Assembly (NCBI GenBank): GCA_019614645.1
Contig: JABWDB010000036.1
Coordinates: forward strand, 1,178,001 to 1,242,000
Direction of reading: 5' to 3'
From: Stratiolaelaps scimitus
Lineage: Eukaryota > Arthropoda > Arachnida > Mesostigmata > Laelapidae
DNA: 64,000 bases
Shown one piece after another: positions 24,601-37,812 of the stretch. The notes beneath the pieces are model-generated. The model saw nothing but the letters and a program-made list of their open reading frames with translations. It did no database searches and was not told the DNA's origin. Numbering within the stretch: the first letter of the stretch is position 1; the number at the start of each line of letters is the position of its first letter. Made by a program: the position numbers and the translations under genes.

Positions 24601-26745
24601 TAGACGCGCGCACACACATGAGACCTATGAGAGAGCGGCGACAGCAGCAGCAGCAGAGCGGGCAAAGTCGTCGCCGCCGCCGCCGCCGTCACCGCCGTGA
24701 CAAACAACAACTGATGGCAGACAATAGGTAACGAGAGTAGAGTTGTATTCGCACAATAATACGAGCGAGAGATCTGTTGCTGCTGCTGCTGCTGTTGTTA
24801 TTGTACCGCCACCGCCTTGTGGAAGCGGCACTGATTGACCTACGAGATAGTCGATGTTTAGCAGTCGATGCTGCCGCAGCCGCTGCCGCTGCTATCGGCC
24901 GGCGACACGTTCACATGGCTGTGTCAAGACACACGTTTGGCGACAGCTGTGTGGAAACTCATGTATGCGTAACTCACAGTACGATTGGGCCAGGTTACGT
25001 ATAGCAAGTAGACTTACTACTTCACTGAGTGACTACTCGCTCGATGTGTGACGATGTGTACCCTCTCACGTGTGATGTGTGACCTAAGGCTGTACGGGGC
25101 GCCGGTGTAGAGGTCGTGAAATCGTTGCCGTTATCTTTTAGCGTTGCCAAAGCCGTACCTGAATGTTGTGTCGCCAGCTCGGCTCGGCTCGACGGCCACT
25201 CGTCCGCCAGGCGACTGTGTATATATGAGCTGCTCTTCGGGATCGTGTATATCTGTCTGTCGAAGGGCGCGGCCGCTGAGAGTCATCAAATTCGGGGACG
25301 GCTGCTACGCCACGATGACGGCTATTCGAGCTCATAAGCTCACGAGAGCTTTATGGCAGACAGGCGGGCCTGGCCACAATCGTTTCGGGTCAGACCTTTC
25401 GCGACCTTTCACGAGAGAGAGAGAGAGAGAGAGAGATGAGGAGATACGGATCAAAAGGATAGGCAGACAGACGGAGAGATTTAGAGGGAGAACGATTGAT
25501 TGTGTGTGTGTTGTCTGTGTGGTGTCCATGTGAAAGGACCTTGGACGGACACTCATTTTCATACTTACGATAGAGCCGTCGAGGAAAACAGCACGAGGGC
25601 CAGGCGGTTTCATGCCGAGACGCGAGACCAGCAGCAGCAGCAGCATAAATTATCGTCAAGATTTGCAGTCACACTGCATCGTAACCAGCTGCGGTAAGGG
25701 CGGTCACAGTGACCGTGTGTGTAAACACCATCTAGCATTTTGGCAAGTCGCTGGTACAGACGGCACGAGATGGGAAAGAGATTCGTATGAACGAGTGTCG
25801 CGGCTTCGGCGGCGGCGGCGTCCCACCGGGTCAACACTGTACTGGGCACTGTACTGCTCTCGGTGAGAAGCGACAAGTAAGCTCACAGGAAGACCGAGAG
25901 AGAGAGAGAGAGAGAGAGAGATTGGAACAAACATGACAACGAAAGTACTAAGGAAGGATGCTATCTGGGCAAAGAGAAGCGCAGGGAAGCGCTCGAAAGT
26001 GCCTTGAAGTCATTGCACAACAACGATTTACTACGAGCGCCGTAACTGCTGCTGCTGCTGCTGCTGGATAACAACAGTACACGGGTCCGCATTGGCCGAA
26101 GAAGGACAACAGAATAGAGATGAGCTATCATTTCACAATGGCAATCGACCCTATCTATGACGATAGCATATTGAAGTATATGCTGCGTCGCTGTATGTGT
26201 CAGCGAATTTCTATATGTATATATGTGTGTGTGTTTGTTTTTCGTACTTACTTCGAGCTACGTGTCCACACGTGTCACCATTGAGACACTGCCGCCCGGG
26301 TATCGTCAACAGGCGTTGGTATCAATTACGCTGAGAGGGGGAACACCAGAAGCGGTACAGCGATATCGTCCCTGTCATAGTGGGCAGTGAGCCGAGCAAG
26401 TGAGCCAGCACTGGCCATTGACATTCGTGGAACAAATGGAAAATCTATGGAAATAGATAACAGGTCTGTGTCAAGCAGCTAACAAGTGGTGTGGCGCTAT
26501 GCTGGTGTACATGTGCCATTTTTGAGAGCACACTGCTGACTCTGCGAGGGATATATAATATATGCGCTGTTGGATTCAGTCGGAAGCTGCTGAAGCAAAC
26601 CGCATCATGATCTCGATATGATGCTAGGTGCTGTTTGTAACACTTGGTATGTGTAAGGCGGTGGCGGCGGCGGCGGCGATCTAAACTCAGTTGAGGACAA
26701 TTCAAGCTCAGATAGTGAGAGATTGATCCAAAGATCACGCCAATG

Positions 26746-26795
26746 ATACTGTGTCGGTACAATATGTATATGTATATATTGTAACGACACAGTAT
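26746..26795. repeat. 20-bp inverted repeat, one mismatch, TA-rich loop
   Basis: ATACTGTGTCGGTACAATAT (26746-26765) pairs with ATATTGTAACGACACAGTAT (26776-26795) except at one position. The loop is 10 bp of TA/TG sequence, and a further TA run follows. Confidence 0.85.
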
Positions 26796-27942
26796 ATATA
26801 TATATATACAGAGCCTGCGACGAGGACGAGATTGGTGCGCCGTAATGGTTTAGCTGATAGCGATATCCCCAAGGGTATCAGTCATTCAACTGCCTGGCCA
26901 GCGACTTGCCGGTAGTATCTACAATAGATTTGTTGCAACTATGCAGGACTCCAACGCCAGAAAGTCGCCTTTGAACGGAAACAAGTGGCCAACTCGCCAG
27001 CGCCGGCCGCTACCACTACTCCCCTTGCTCTACTGACGTCACCATTATTTCTGAAGGACAAACCACGCTGTTCATCATAGCTACGGTGCTGTCAACTATG
27101 AAATATATATATATATACGCAGGTATACGTGATATGAGTCTACCACCTGCTTCCGGGTTTATATGAGGAAAGCTGTTGGCGACCTTAGACGACTAGGAGC
27201 GAACGGCGCAACTGCTAATTCGGCGCAATTATAATGCCAGACAGAGTCTGTCCTTCGTCAGGCAACTGTACAGGATATTCAATTTCCCGATTACGAAACA
27301 GCACCAAAAACAAAGAGATACAAGGACCTGATTCGGATGAGATAAATGAGTCTTGATCTTTGTGGTCGATTTTGGCCACCCGAGCCATTTGATAATATGA
27401 TTAATTAATGTGTTGGACTGTAATTCCCCTTGTAGACGGACGGCATTGACGATGAAATCTCATTAAACGACCAATGCACTTCAGGCGTCATATCCTACTG
27501 AGTTATATAGCCAATCGCTTCGACATATATAGACAGCAATTAAATATCTTGTCAGCTTCGTCTATCACCAACGAAGAGAACATAATCTAGATTACACAAA
27601 GTTGTCTCATTCATCTTCAAATTTCCGAACAGAATCGTGGTGATATCGCCTCGTGCCTTTTATAACAGAGGACGCCTTAAAAGCAACGAATAGGTGCACC
27701 CGCTACCTGGAAACAGCAGCGCTTGGCTATTTTGTTTGCTTCTTGCCTATCGCACGCTATGCTGTTTCGTCAAGGCACCATTCGTCACTCATTGAATGTC
27801 TCATGAAAAGTGCGCTCTTAATCACCTATCCTTTTGAGATCAACACTAACTAAGTGCACAGCAAACATAAAATAGGCAACAGCTATTTTGTGGATATATG
27901 CATATAAGTAAATCACTATATATATATATATATATATATATC

Positions 27943-27954
27943 AAGATCAGAGGC

Positions 27955-27996
<42 letters not shown>

Positions 27997-28015
27997 CCTC
28001 GTGGCCTCTGATCTT
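27943..28015. repeat. 15-bp perfect inverted repeat around (TA)n
   Basis: AAGATCAGAGGCCAC (27943-27957) and GTGGCCTCTGATCTT (28001-28015) flank a TA array of about 40 bp. A second TA array lies just to the left (about 27917-27941). Confidence 0.9.
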
Positions 28016-29761
28016 TCTCGTAGAGGCAACGAACAATTCCTTACTTCCTGTTATAGTCGGAGTCCGCCACCTGATCTTCGCCACCTGACTCAATTCAGCA
28101 ACTATGCATCATCCCATCTGCTAGTTAAGCGGGTGGGATGCATAGTCTCTCTCTAATATAAATGCAATTTGCCTTTACGATCTGGTTGCTGCTGCTGCTG
28201 TTGCTCGCCGTCGTTCCTTGTTCATTATTAGTCGCCTTTCGACAAAAATCTGATTGTCGAGGCCTTCAACGATCGCACGCAAGCACTTAACGTCCGCGCC
28301 TCGTTCGTCGGTCGATTCGTCCGTCATGCCGCCAATTTTCCTGATGAGATAAGCTGGTAGCTGCGAATCGAAATAGGCCGGACGCATTTGTTGGATTCTT
28401 CCTGTAGTTCCTCCTCGTCTCCTGTGTTTCATTCGCAACATTTGACATAGACGCCAAATGAAGTCATGTGCAAAACGGATACAAAAAAAAAACCATCACG
28501 ACCTTGAATGAGATTATTTTCTTGGGCAGTTATAATTCATACAATCATCAGATTCGAGATGAGCGTTTTATTGAGGAGTTCCACGGGAAAACCGTCGCAG
28601 GTTCGCAAGGCCACTCCGACGGCGCCGGGAGCCGGGTCACACTGGCTTGTGACACTCGCGGTGTTGGCAGCAATTGGCCATCGAGACACGGCAATCAATT
28701 CTATAATACGATTCAGCACATTTCATTTAATATTTTCCTACCGCCTCGCAGTGAGCGTCGGGTCGGTATAACGTCACAACTCGTTCGTTACACGGTACTG
28801 ACCTGCTACTGAAGAGGACGTCAACCCGCTTTGCCTGCCTTCCCCCATTGCAATCGAAGCAGACGAGGATGGCTCTTTCGTTGTTGGCTGTGGACATACC
28901 TGATACAAAGTATCACCTCGAGAATACCGGTGGCAATGTTCGCGTTTAATACTGATCAGATATGCATATAGCTATGCTGGGGCGTTTTAACATTCGAGGC
29001 CATGTGCGTTTAGGTGTCGGCATACAGCACAATAGCCTGCGCGCATAGTTGAGGTAATAAATAATTAAAATTGAGTCGAGTTGGCCCCTAATATAGTACA
29101 CTTGTATTGGTGAACTTCGGTGGTTTTCTTGCTCAGCCGACTGGATATCATTATTATTCATATTATTATCATTATTATATTATATAACGAATTCGGTCAT
29201 TTGCTGTTGGTATTGCCATATCCCATTATGGTGGTATCTCATAGCAACGGCTCTGTATTTTATGAAATTTCAAGCGCCATGCCGACTGTGGATAGATCAT
29301 TAGTTATAGATGCATTTGTGGGACAAACAGTGGGGTTATATATATATATATATATAATTAGCTCATTAATGAGCATTTGCCAACGCCGTGTGTTGTCGAT
29401 CTTCGAAAGTTCCCATTCGTTCCTGTTCTCGTTAGCGACCAGAGAAGATTTATTTCGTTATTTACATCGAGGTATCGCACATCATCTTCTCCAAATTTCG
29501 CCATCTCGCCAAACTGAATGTTTGTGCCATCGATACGCGTATCTGTTCGCAAAATTCACAGCACTGTCCGAAGTCAATCTGCCATCGTGTATTATATTGC
29601 ACGTTTATGCACAGGGACCCGGCAACTGTACAACGTTGCACGGAGCTCTTAGCTTATGTTTTTCTTCGTGTTTCTTTTACCGAAAAATCGGGTGCAGAGG
29701 GAGCGTGAAAGCCAGAAATATCTTTAGTTCTGCTGCTGCTGCTGCTACTGTTGTTGTTGTG

Positions 29762-29811
29762 TTTTTTCTAGAGCTGACCCTCAGCTGTTCCCCTATGGGA
29801 TAGGCCTCAGC
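29762..29811 (-). repeat. dispersed repeat, copy 1
   Basis: Plus strand TTTTTTCTAGAGCTGACCC then TCAGCTGTTCCCCTA and, six bases on, AGGCCTCAGC. The copy at 61575-61621 shares a 25-bp block (GAGCTGACCCTCAGCTG then TTCCCCTA) and the AGGCCTCAGC block. Read on the minus strand it ends AGGGTCAGCTC plus an A-rich run, like the 3' end of a retroposon. Confidence 0.55.
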
Positions 29812-31170
29812 ATCGTTTGCCTACAGTGGCGCTCAAAGGTGTACTGCTCGCTGGGGGCTGCCATTGGCTCACTGATCTCGGTCGTCGCGTTGTTGGTCAA
29901 CGATGACGTGCAAACTGGCCGATAGTAACAACAGCGATTGCGACAGAACTCACAAGTATCGACTGAGAAGGCATTGGGCGAAAGAGAACCCGGCAGTCCA
30001 GCAATCGGCCAGCCAATTCAGTAACAACTTACCTATACTTGGCCTCTAAATACTCGCTCTCAAACTCTCTCAAGCTGCTCTGCTGTGATCGTCCCTGGTC
30101 CAAGTGCGTCTCTATCTGCTCATCTATCTCTCTATGCTACCCGCATATTCTCTTCTGCAATTGTGGCTATTGTTGTTGCTGATGCTGCTGCTGCGGCTGT
30201 CGCCTCCGCCGCCGCCGTCGTCGTCACCGGACGCGTTACTGTTGTTGCTGTGATCATTGTCGCTGGTGGTGTGGCCTTTGTCGACGTCGGCTGAGCTAAG
30301 GGGCACGTGGTTGGCAGGCGATCGTTGTCGAACGGCCGGACGAACAGCGAGGGCCAGACAGGCGGCATTATTAGACCTAGCCGACCCGCCTACTCGTTTG
30401 CCAGCAGCTGGCTAAACGGCTGGCTAGGTAGGCGGCGGTGACGAGCTAATCAGCCCTTCTGAGCCAACAATCAGCAGCGGCCATCGTAATAAGAGAAGCA
30501 GTAAACAGCGTAGACAGCATGAGCGCATCGCGATATGGAGCAACCGAAGGGGGCAGCCATCAACGACTACTGATCACTGATTCACCACTGACTGACTGAC
30601 TCAATGAGTGAGTGGTCTGGCAACAACAGAGCAATTAATGAACGAACGAACGTCTTGGCATCACGTGACCTTCCAATTCGACGATACTTCGACGGTGGCA
30701 ACAGCAATGAAACAACTGCAGCGGCACCAGTCACCGTGATATACTCGGTGTGGATACGATCTGCAGCAGCTGTTCCAGTACAATAGTGGCAGTTAATGCG
30801 GCTGTGGCAGTCTATGGCGGGTATGGCTGGCGAGGCCAGCGGAGACTACTGTATCGAACCGCAAACGCACGTGAGATGCTGCAGCCGTCTCGCTAGATAA
30901 ATAGTAAGCGAGCAGCGAGCAGCCACCGCCTGCGGGAGCGAATCAGCCCGCTGCATAATGCTCTGTAAAATAGAATATCGAATGGAATATATTTTTGCAA
31001 TCAAATATCGAATTTAATAAAACACACAAGGAAGGTTGGTCCAGTTGGTTGCCTACGACCATTCCGAGTCGCTTCCTCAATTAAGCATAATCGTCTACCT
31101 CAATGGAACATCGGCCTGTCCTTACCTCGATCCCCCACGTTCACATAAAGGTAAAAAGTTTTATTTTACG

Positions 31171-31171
31171 T

Positions 31172-31252
<81 letters not shown>

Positions 31253-31314
31253 GTAGCTGCTGCCTCCGCAGCATACATACATACACACATATATATATAT
31301 ATATACATATACAT

Positions 31315-31353
<39 letters not shown>

Positions 31354-31364
31354 CACACACACAT
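31171..31364. repeat. compound TA/TACA field
   Basis: Almost 200 bp of (TA)n with TG and CA interruptions, split by a 30-bp unique insert (GTAGCTGCTGCCTCCGCAGC region, 31252-31273). Confidence 0.95.
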
Positions 31365-32088
31365 CATGACACATTTCCTTTTTTGTCAAAGGTAGTTTTC
31401 CTTCGAATGTTACGTAGAGGAAAAAGGCTGTGTTCGATGTACGATTATTATCAGCAGAGCCATTCCAATTGCTTTGAAGGGTTCTGGTACAGTACATATC
31501 TGTGGGTTTATTGAAACCTCGTTTCCTTGCGACGTCATGCGTTTCCTGAAGGGCAGCTACTGTGGCTGCGAATTTCTGACGTGTACGCATCTATCTCGGC
31601 GTTACAACAGCTGCTCTTCATACGGAAGGCGTAGACACTCGGGACGGTATCTCGACTCCTCACGATTGCCTGTAGTGCTATATGTCATGCTACTACGCCG
31701 TTGCTACTCGTTGTCTGCTACTTGACTAATTATCAGTAGTGGTCCAAAATGTAATTTGGCAGTCGGCTACCTGTCAGCTCCGCTTATTACAACCGCTTCA
31801 GTGATCGGCTTCATTCGACCGGGATGCTGTGCACGGCCGGCGCCGTTATCGACCTCCGATCCGGGAAACTCTCCTTCGAATGTTCCGTATCCTCGTCTGT
31901 CTGTCTATTCCCTAAACCGTCTGGGTTGGCTACCACTGTTCGGTCGCCTGCTTTGCGCCTGCCTTGCTCGTTATTTGCTCGTGGCGTTGTTGTTGTTGTC
32001 GTTGTTGTCCTCGTCGCCGACGTCATCCGTCTCGACTTCGTCTGGCAGCATCGTCTGAAGTCGCGGCAGCAGCAGCAGCAGAAACGAC

Positions 32089-32089
32089 C

Positions 32090-32133
<44 letters not shown>
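32089..32133. repeat. (CGG)15 array
   Basis: Uninterrupted CGG triplets preceded by (CAG)n at 32066-32081, inside the GC-rich block 31.8-33.4 kb. It has G-quadruplex or R-loop potential on the plus strand. Confidence 0.95.
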
Positions 32134-32526
32134 AGAAGTTACCGCTGGGTCGCATGGCCTGACTGCGTAGACGCTTGCCTCTGCCTTTGTCGAAGTGGCC
32201 GCTCTACCGCGGCCGCTTGGTTTCCTCGTGGTAGAAGTAGTAGCAGCAGCAGCAGCAGCAGCAACGTTTGTTGAGTCGGTTGAGTCATTCGTTGGTCGGT
32301 CGACAGTCGGCCGGGGCAGCCGCTCGGATCCTACTGCTCCTGCTGTTGCGCGAGACATTCGGTGCCACCACGGCCACCGCCGTCGTCGCCGCCGCCGCCA
32401 CTGCTGCTGCTGCTGCCGTCGTCGTCGTCGTCGTTGTGTTGTGCCAACTCACCTCAGCAGTCGTCGGCCCATCGCTATTATCGACGTCAAGCGACGTCGT
32501 CGTTGTTGTTGTTGTCTGTGTAAGCT

Positions 32527-32527
<1 letters not shown>

Positions 32528-32586
<59 letters not shown>

Positions 32587-32587
32587 G
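32528..32587. repeat. (CGG)20 array
   Basis: About 20 pure GGC/CGG units, the longest GC triplet array in the window. A shorter one lies at about 32715-32740. It yields spurious poly-Ala and poly-Gly frames. Confidence 0.95.
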
Positions 32588-35500
32588 AGCAGTCACCGGC
32601 AGAAGAAGCAACAGCTTTAGCAACGGCCTGATCGAGCTTGAGCTGGCTGTTCACTGCTCACTCACCCACCCAGCATCGTTCTAAGACGCGGCGTTACGGC
32701 CACGTAAAGGGTTAGCGGCGGCGGCGGCGGCGGCGGCGGTAGAAACAACAACAACAGCGGCGGCGGCGGCGTTAGCAGCAGGTAGCAGTGTTAGAGTCGG
32801 TGGTGGTGGTGGTGGTGTCAGTCGCAGGTTTCATTGGATAGGGAGCGACACAGTCCTAAGGCGCGAGCGCTGACGCCAGCGGAGACGACGACGACGACGA
32901 CGGCGAAGGGCTAAAGTTTTCGGATTTTCTTGTTCTTCACCGCCGGCGCCACCAGCGCCATACGAGGCAGCAGTGGCAGGGGCGGCAGGGGCCGTGTCTC
33001 CTACCGCTAGTGGCGTCGGTGTCGTCCCGGCGACCCGGCAGTATCAGCAGCGGCGGCTGCAGATTGAAGTCGCCGAGGAGCGAAATGTGAGAGAAAGGCG
33101 GAGCGACGAGGTGGCGATAAGAGACTACTACTAACGAATGAGCCAACCAAGCAATCATCAACAAGCGAACATTCAGTAGCGGCTAGTGCTAGTGGCTCAG
33201 ACAGCGTCCACCACCACCACCAGCACCGCCAGCAGCAGCAACAACAGCAGCAACAACAATAAAGCAGCAGCAGCACAAGCTGCGAGTAGGAGGTCGTTGT
33301 TGTTTTTGTTGCTACTGGATGTTGCTGTTGTTGCTGTTGACGACAACAACGACGTTTTCGTTAGCGCCGCGCCAGACAGGAGCTGGCTACAAAAGGCTGC
33401 ACCATAGACTAAACGCGGGGGAACACTACTGCTCCCGGCGCATCAATGGCAGTCGCCACTGCTTCGACTACTTGTAGCGACTACTGCGGCAACAACAGCA
33501 ACAACAACTACTACTACTACCATCACTATTTATTCTTTTGCTGCCTGCCAACATCGCTATCAAACGCTACTACATAGCCAGCGATTGGCAGAACACGGCA
33601 ACAAGGGAGGCAAGAGTAATTCCAACAGCAGCAGTTGGGTTAGTTGAGGGCCGGTGTTAAGCGACAGCAAAACAGTTACGGCTACAATGCACAGCTGAAA
33701 GTTGCGCAGCGAAGCTAGCGATAAGGGACACAAGCGGCGGTGCGGCAGCGATGAGCGGTCAACGATTACGGGCGAAGGGGATCGAAGGTCACAGGGGTCA
33801 ATGAAGCTTTACGAGCTTGACGAAAAAGCTGAAAGCCATGACAGCGCCCACTCGCGCCAACACAGTGGCGGTGACGGCAACGGCCGCGGTGGCGGTGATG
33901 GCAAAAAACAGTATGGTCATCGTGAAGGTTTACTGAAGTAACTGTACCCGAAGTGGTTGTAAGTGCCGACTCTGTACTTGTATAATATGTCTATTTGCCA
34001 GCTCGTATCTATGTAAATGCAATCGACGCTAGGGACAACAGCAAAACGCCGCACGTAAATAGTAACCGGCTGACAGCCGCCTCATCGTTATGAGAGATAA
34101 CACCATCGTCACCAGCAGCAGCAACAACAACAGCAACGACAACAACAGCAACAACAACAACAACAACGTTGACTGTGGAAGAAAGTCTTAGAATGACGGG
34201 AGGCAAGCGCCGGGATTGAACAGAAAGGGAGTCGGTTGGAAAAAGCACAGGGTAATTGAAATAAGTAGAGAGAAGTGTTACTAAAAAAAAAAAAAAAATT
34301 TGCCCAGCAACTCACGCAGGCGCGCGCGCCCGCGCTCGCGGGTGGGTTGGCTAAACACAATTTTGCTGCACATTGGCCGCGCGCACGAAACAGGCCCATC
34401 AGCCAATGGGGGATGGAGGCGGGTGGCTGTGGGGATTGGTGTGGGTGGAATCAGTAAATTTTAGCGCGGCGCAGGTGTCCGTGACTTGTGCCACGTTGTT
34501 CGTTCGCTATCGACTCCGTAGAAGCATTCATTCATCCGAGAATCATACGATGTAAGGTAAACTATACAAATCGATAGGGTCGTAGCAACAAGGGCAGTTT
34601 CAGCGTGGATGCATGATGAGTGTAAGTAGCCGTTGTAGTGGCCGTTGATGCCGCTGTCATCCGGGTGCTGATCTGATACCGATTCTTGACGGTGAGCCTC
34701 AGTCGTTCTCTGTAGAGAAACCTGAATTGAAATATAATAATACTAACAGTAATATAAGTAACACAAATGACAGATGTAGCGTGTCTAACGGTCGCGCCAA
34801 AAATTACGACGATCACCCGCGTCCAATAGACCGAGTGCATCGGGTTCCGTAGTGTTTGCTTGTCGTATCTATTTTCATTCAGCACAAGTATACAAGTGAA
34901 GCTTCAACGAATGTAAGAGGTAAACAACGTGTCCTTGGGACAGGGAGGTGTAGACAATAACGAATTTCAGATTGGCGAAATACACAAACAAAAGAAAGAA
35001 CGAGTGAAAGCAAGCCCACTAACGCCGGGGGGACAGGTGACGGTCAGGGCTATGTATTGTATATCTATATTATATATATATATATATATATAGTGTCAGT
35101 ACTGCATACAGTCAGTTCTATGTGATCTCTCTGACCGGAGCAGCCGACATCCGCACAAGGACTTTGCACGAATCTTCGCTGCTGCAGTTACTGTTGCTGA
35201 TGGCTATTGGATATTATCGGTGGTTGTTTTATCAGTGGCGAATTATGCCATGGCGTTTGCCGGCGTCGCTATTATTGAATGACTCATAATTTTCTGGCAT
35301 TAAACGAACGGGTTAAAATGTATATATATAAAGAAAAAATCTATATATATATATACATATATAAATCTAGATTTGACATATGGCTCTGAATCGAAATAGC
35401 GTCACCCCCAAATATCTTCTACGTTTCTGGCATTCACAACTCAGCTGGAATTTAATTCAGCAGCGGATGAGTAGTACCTCAACGGAAAGGCGACACAGAA

Positions 35501-35640
35501 TGAACGATTTGAATTATTGACAATCGCTAGCTATTTTTTAAAAATGAAAACCACGTTGGTTTGGTCCTCGAAATCGCTATATCCGATGTCGCTATCTCAG
35601 ATACATAGAACATAGAAATACTATGTTCAGATAAAATGCA

Positions 35641-35684
<44 letters not shown>

Positions 35685-36224
35685 TTGTTCAATGTAGTCA
35701 TATGATGTTGTTTCCCGAAACGAACGAAGAATCAGAGTGCGGTTGACAGATCCGCAGATCCGTGTTGGTTGACCTGGCCAACCAACATCGATTGACCCAT
35801 CACTGCCAACGCTGTGATGTCCGGTAGGTGATCGTACGATTTCCCTTGATATATCTCATGCTTTCGATAAACGACGATGATTATGATGACGCCGAGAGAA
35901 ACATTGAAAACGCACAGTTCTCCTGAACTCTATTTCACTATATCTAAACATCTCCACGAATCGTGTCCTTCAAACTCGATCAGCCTGCCATTGCTGTATT
36001 CGTCTGGTCGCGACAGCAGCCAGAGGTACACCCGATCACTGTTTAGGTGCGATGTATAGATATACATATAATTATGCACATCACCAGCTCAGGTAGGTTT
36101 CTGCATATCTCAGTCTTCGAAACTTGAGCAGGGCTTCGCTCGGGGTCTGGCCTTTTAACTTCGTTTCGTTGATCTCCAATTCCATCTGCTTCAAATAGCT
36201 CCATCGCTGATGCATGGATCGTTG

Positions 36225-36247
36225 AGTGGCGTTCCAGGAACGCCACT
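36225..36247. repeat. 23-bp near-perfect palindrome
   Basis: AGTGGCGTTCC, one central A, then GGAACGCCACT. No TA core. Confidence 0.8.
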
Positions 36248-36397
36248 GAATGCTCCACCGGCTCTATATGTAATTTCCCCCACTGTAAGTGGCATTACCG
36301 ATGGCGCAAACGATCCGGCAGACGGGAACCGCACAAGGGTTCAGCCATCAAAAAACGAGGTTACGACTGAAAGCTTAAAAAATAACTGAGCTGTGCA

Positions 36398-36489
<92 letters not shown>

Positions 36490-36501
36490 GTATATATATA
36501 T
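36398..36501. repeat. longest (TA)n array
   Basis: About 104 bp of TA with three short interruptions (TTA, TTATG). Confidence 0.95.
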
Positions 36502-37778
36502 CGGTTCCTTCAACAGGAAGAGCAAGCGATGGGAATCGTCAGATCCATTTCGTTCGGCTCAAATGCACCAATAAGTTGACGCTGTAGCGGCAGAGCAATG
36601 TAACGGTAATACTTGAGTGAAACAGGCTCTTTCGTCCGATCGAGCGAATTCGTTTATATATGACTTAGTATCGCAAACAACAAAAAAAAGTTACTAAACG
36701 ACACAGCCATGTGAATATTTGGTGTCAAAACGGCCATCACCACTATGTGGAGTTTCATCCCCTATAAATAACCGAGAGTGTCCGTCGACCGAACAGTTGC
36801 CCGTGAGCGGGAGGGTCTCCCACGACACGACACGTCCATTTGGCCAAACGAGATTTGAAATTGTCGAACAGATCGTGCGGTAAAGGTCGCCTAATTTGAC
36901 AAAATCACAGAGTCGAGCAATCGCTGAACGACAACGCTCGCTCGCGCTGAATGGACAATGCTCCTGCTAAAAATGGCAGCTTGTAATGTCGGTAGTGAAT
37001 CACTGAGGAGAGCAGTTCAGTTCAGTAGAAAAAAAAGATGCTTATGAGCATGTTTGGTTCAAATTGTGTAAACAAATAGATTCGAGATGAGACAGTCGAT
37101 CTTGAACAGACGCCACTTGTGAAATATCCGAAACAGTGAAATAGGTAATGATACATTTATTTGTGTATAGTGAACGTATCTATAAGTGAACAATACGCGT
37201 ATATATATATATGTGTATAATCGCACAGTAAACACAATTAGTAGTGTCTACATCAAATTAGAGGTCCGTCCCATTGACCAGTTACATTCCCTGTGTGGGG
37301 GGCTATTTCTATTACTGAATGCGTGTTCGCATCATTTCATTGATGTTAAAACACAGGCTCTATCCTCGCAGTGTAAGGAGACGTTTATAGCGTTTTAGAA
37401 ATGTCGCTAATTGCGACAACAAAGCTAATCATAAATTCTTCTAATTTCCACTGACGCTTCTCCATTGTTGGCACCGTCGCTCTGTCTATAATTCTTCTAT
37501 ATATATATATATATATATGTATCATATGGGAGTGTGTGATGTCGATGTTGGACGTGGTGTCTATGATGTTGATATGTCCTTCTACTATCGGCTACTGTGT
37601 CTGCTGCTGCTGCTGTTGCTGCAGTGGCTGTGTATATATGATTCTGCCTGTGCTGTGCCGTCTGGCGTCGCTAATCTATCGGATGCGGCCTATATCCGTC
37701 GTTTCCTTGGAACGCACAGTGGCAACGCATCCAAACGCCTTCCATTCGCGTCATTATGATCATTATGCTGTCCCGTTG

Positions 37779-37812
<34 letters not shown>

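Noticed and set aside
31036..31590. Frames rich in IYIY on both strands
   Set aside because: They are translations of the TA/TACA field.
32195..32684. 138-141 codon frames with poly-Ala, poly-Gly and poly-Arg
   Set aside because: They are products of CGG/GTC/CTG triplet arrays; all frames of the block are open on both strands.
33801..33932. MKLYELDEKAESHDSAHS as first coding exon of cwo
   Set aside because: The possible donors are weak (GTTTAC) or in phase 1 or 2, so it cannot join the bHLH exon directly; the ATG context is poor.
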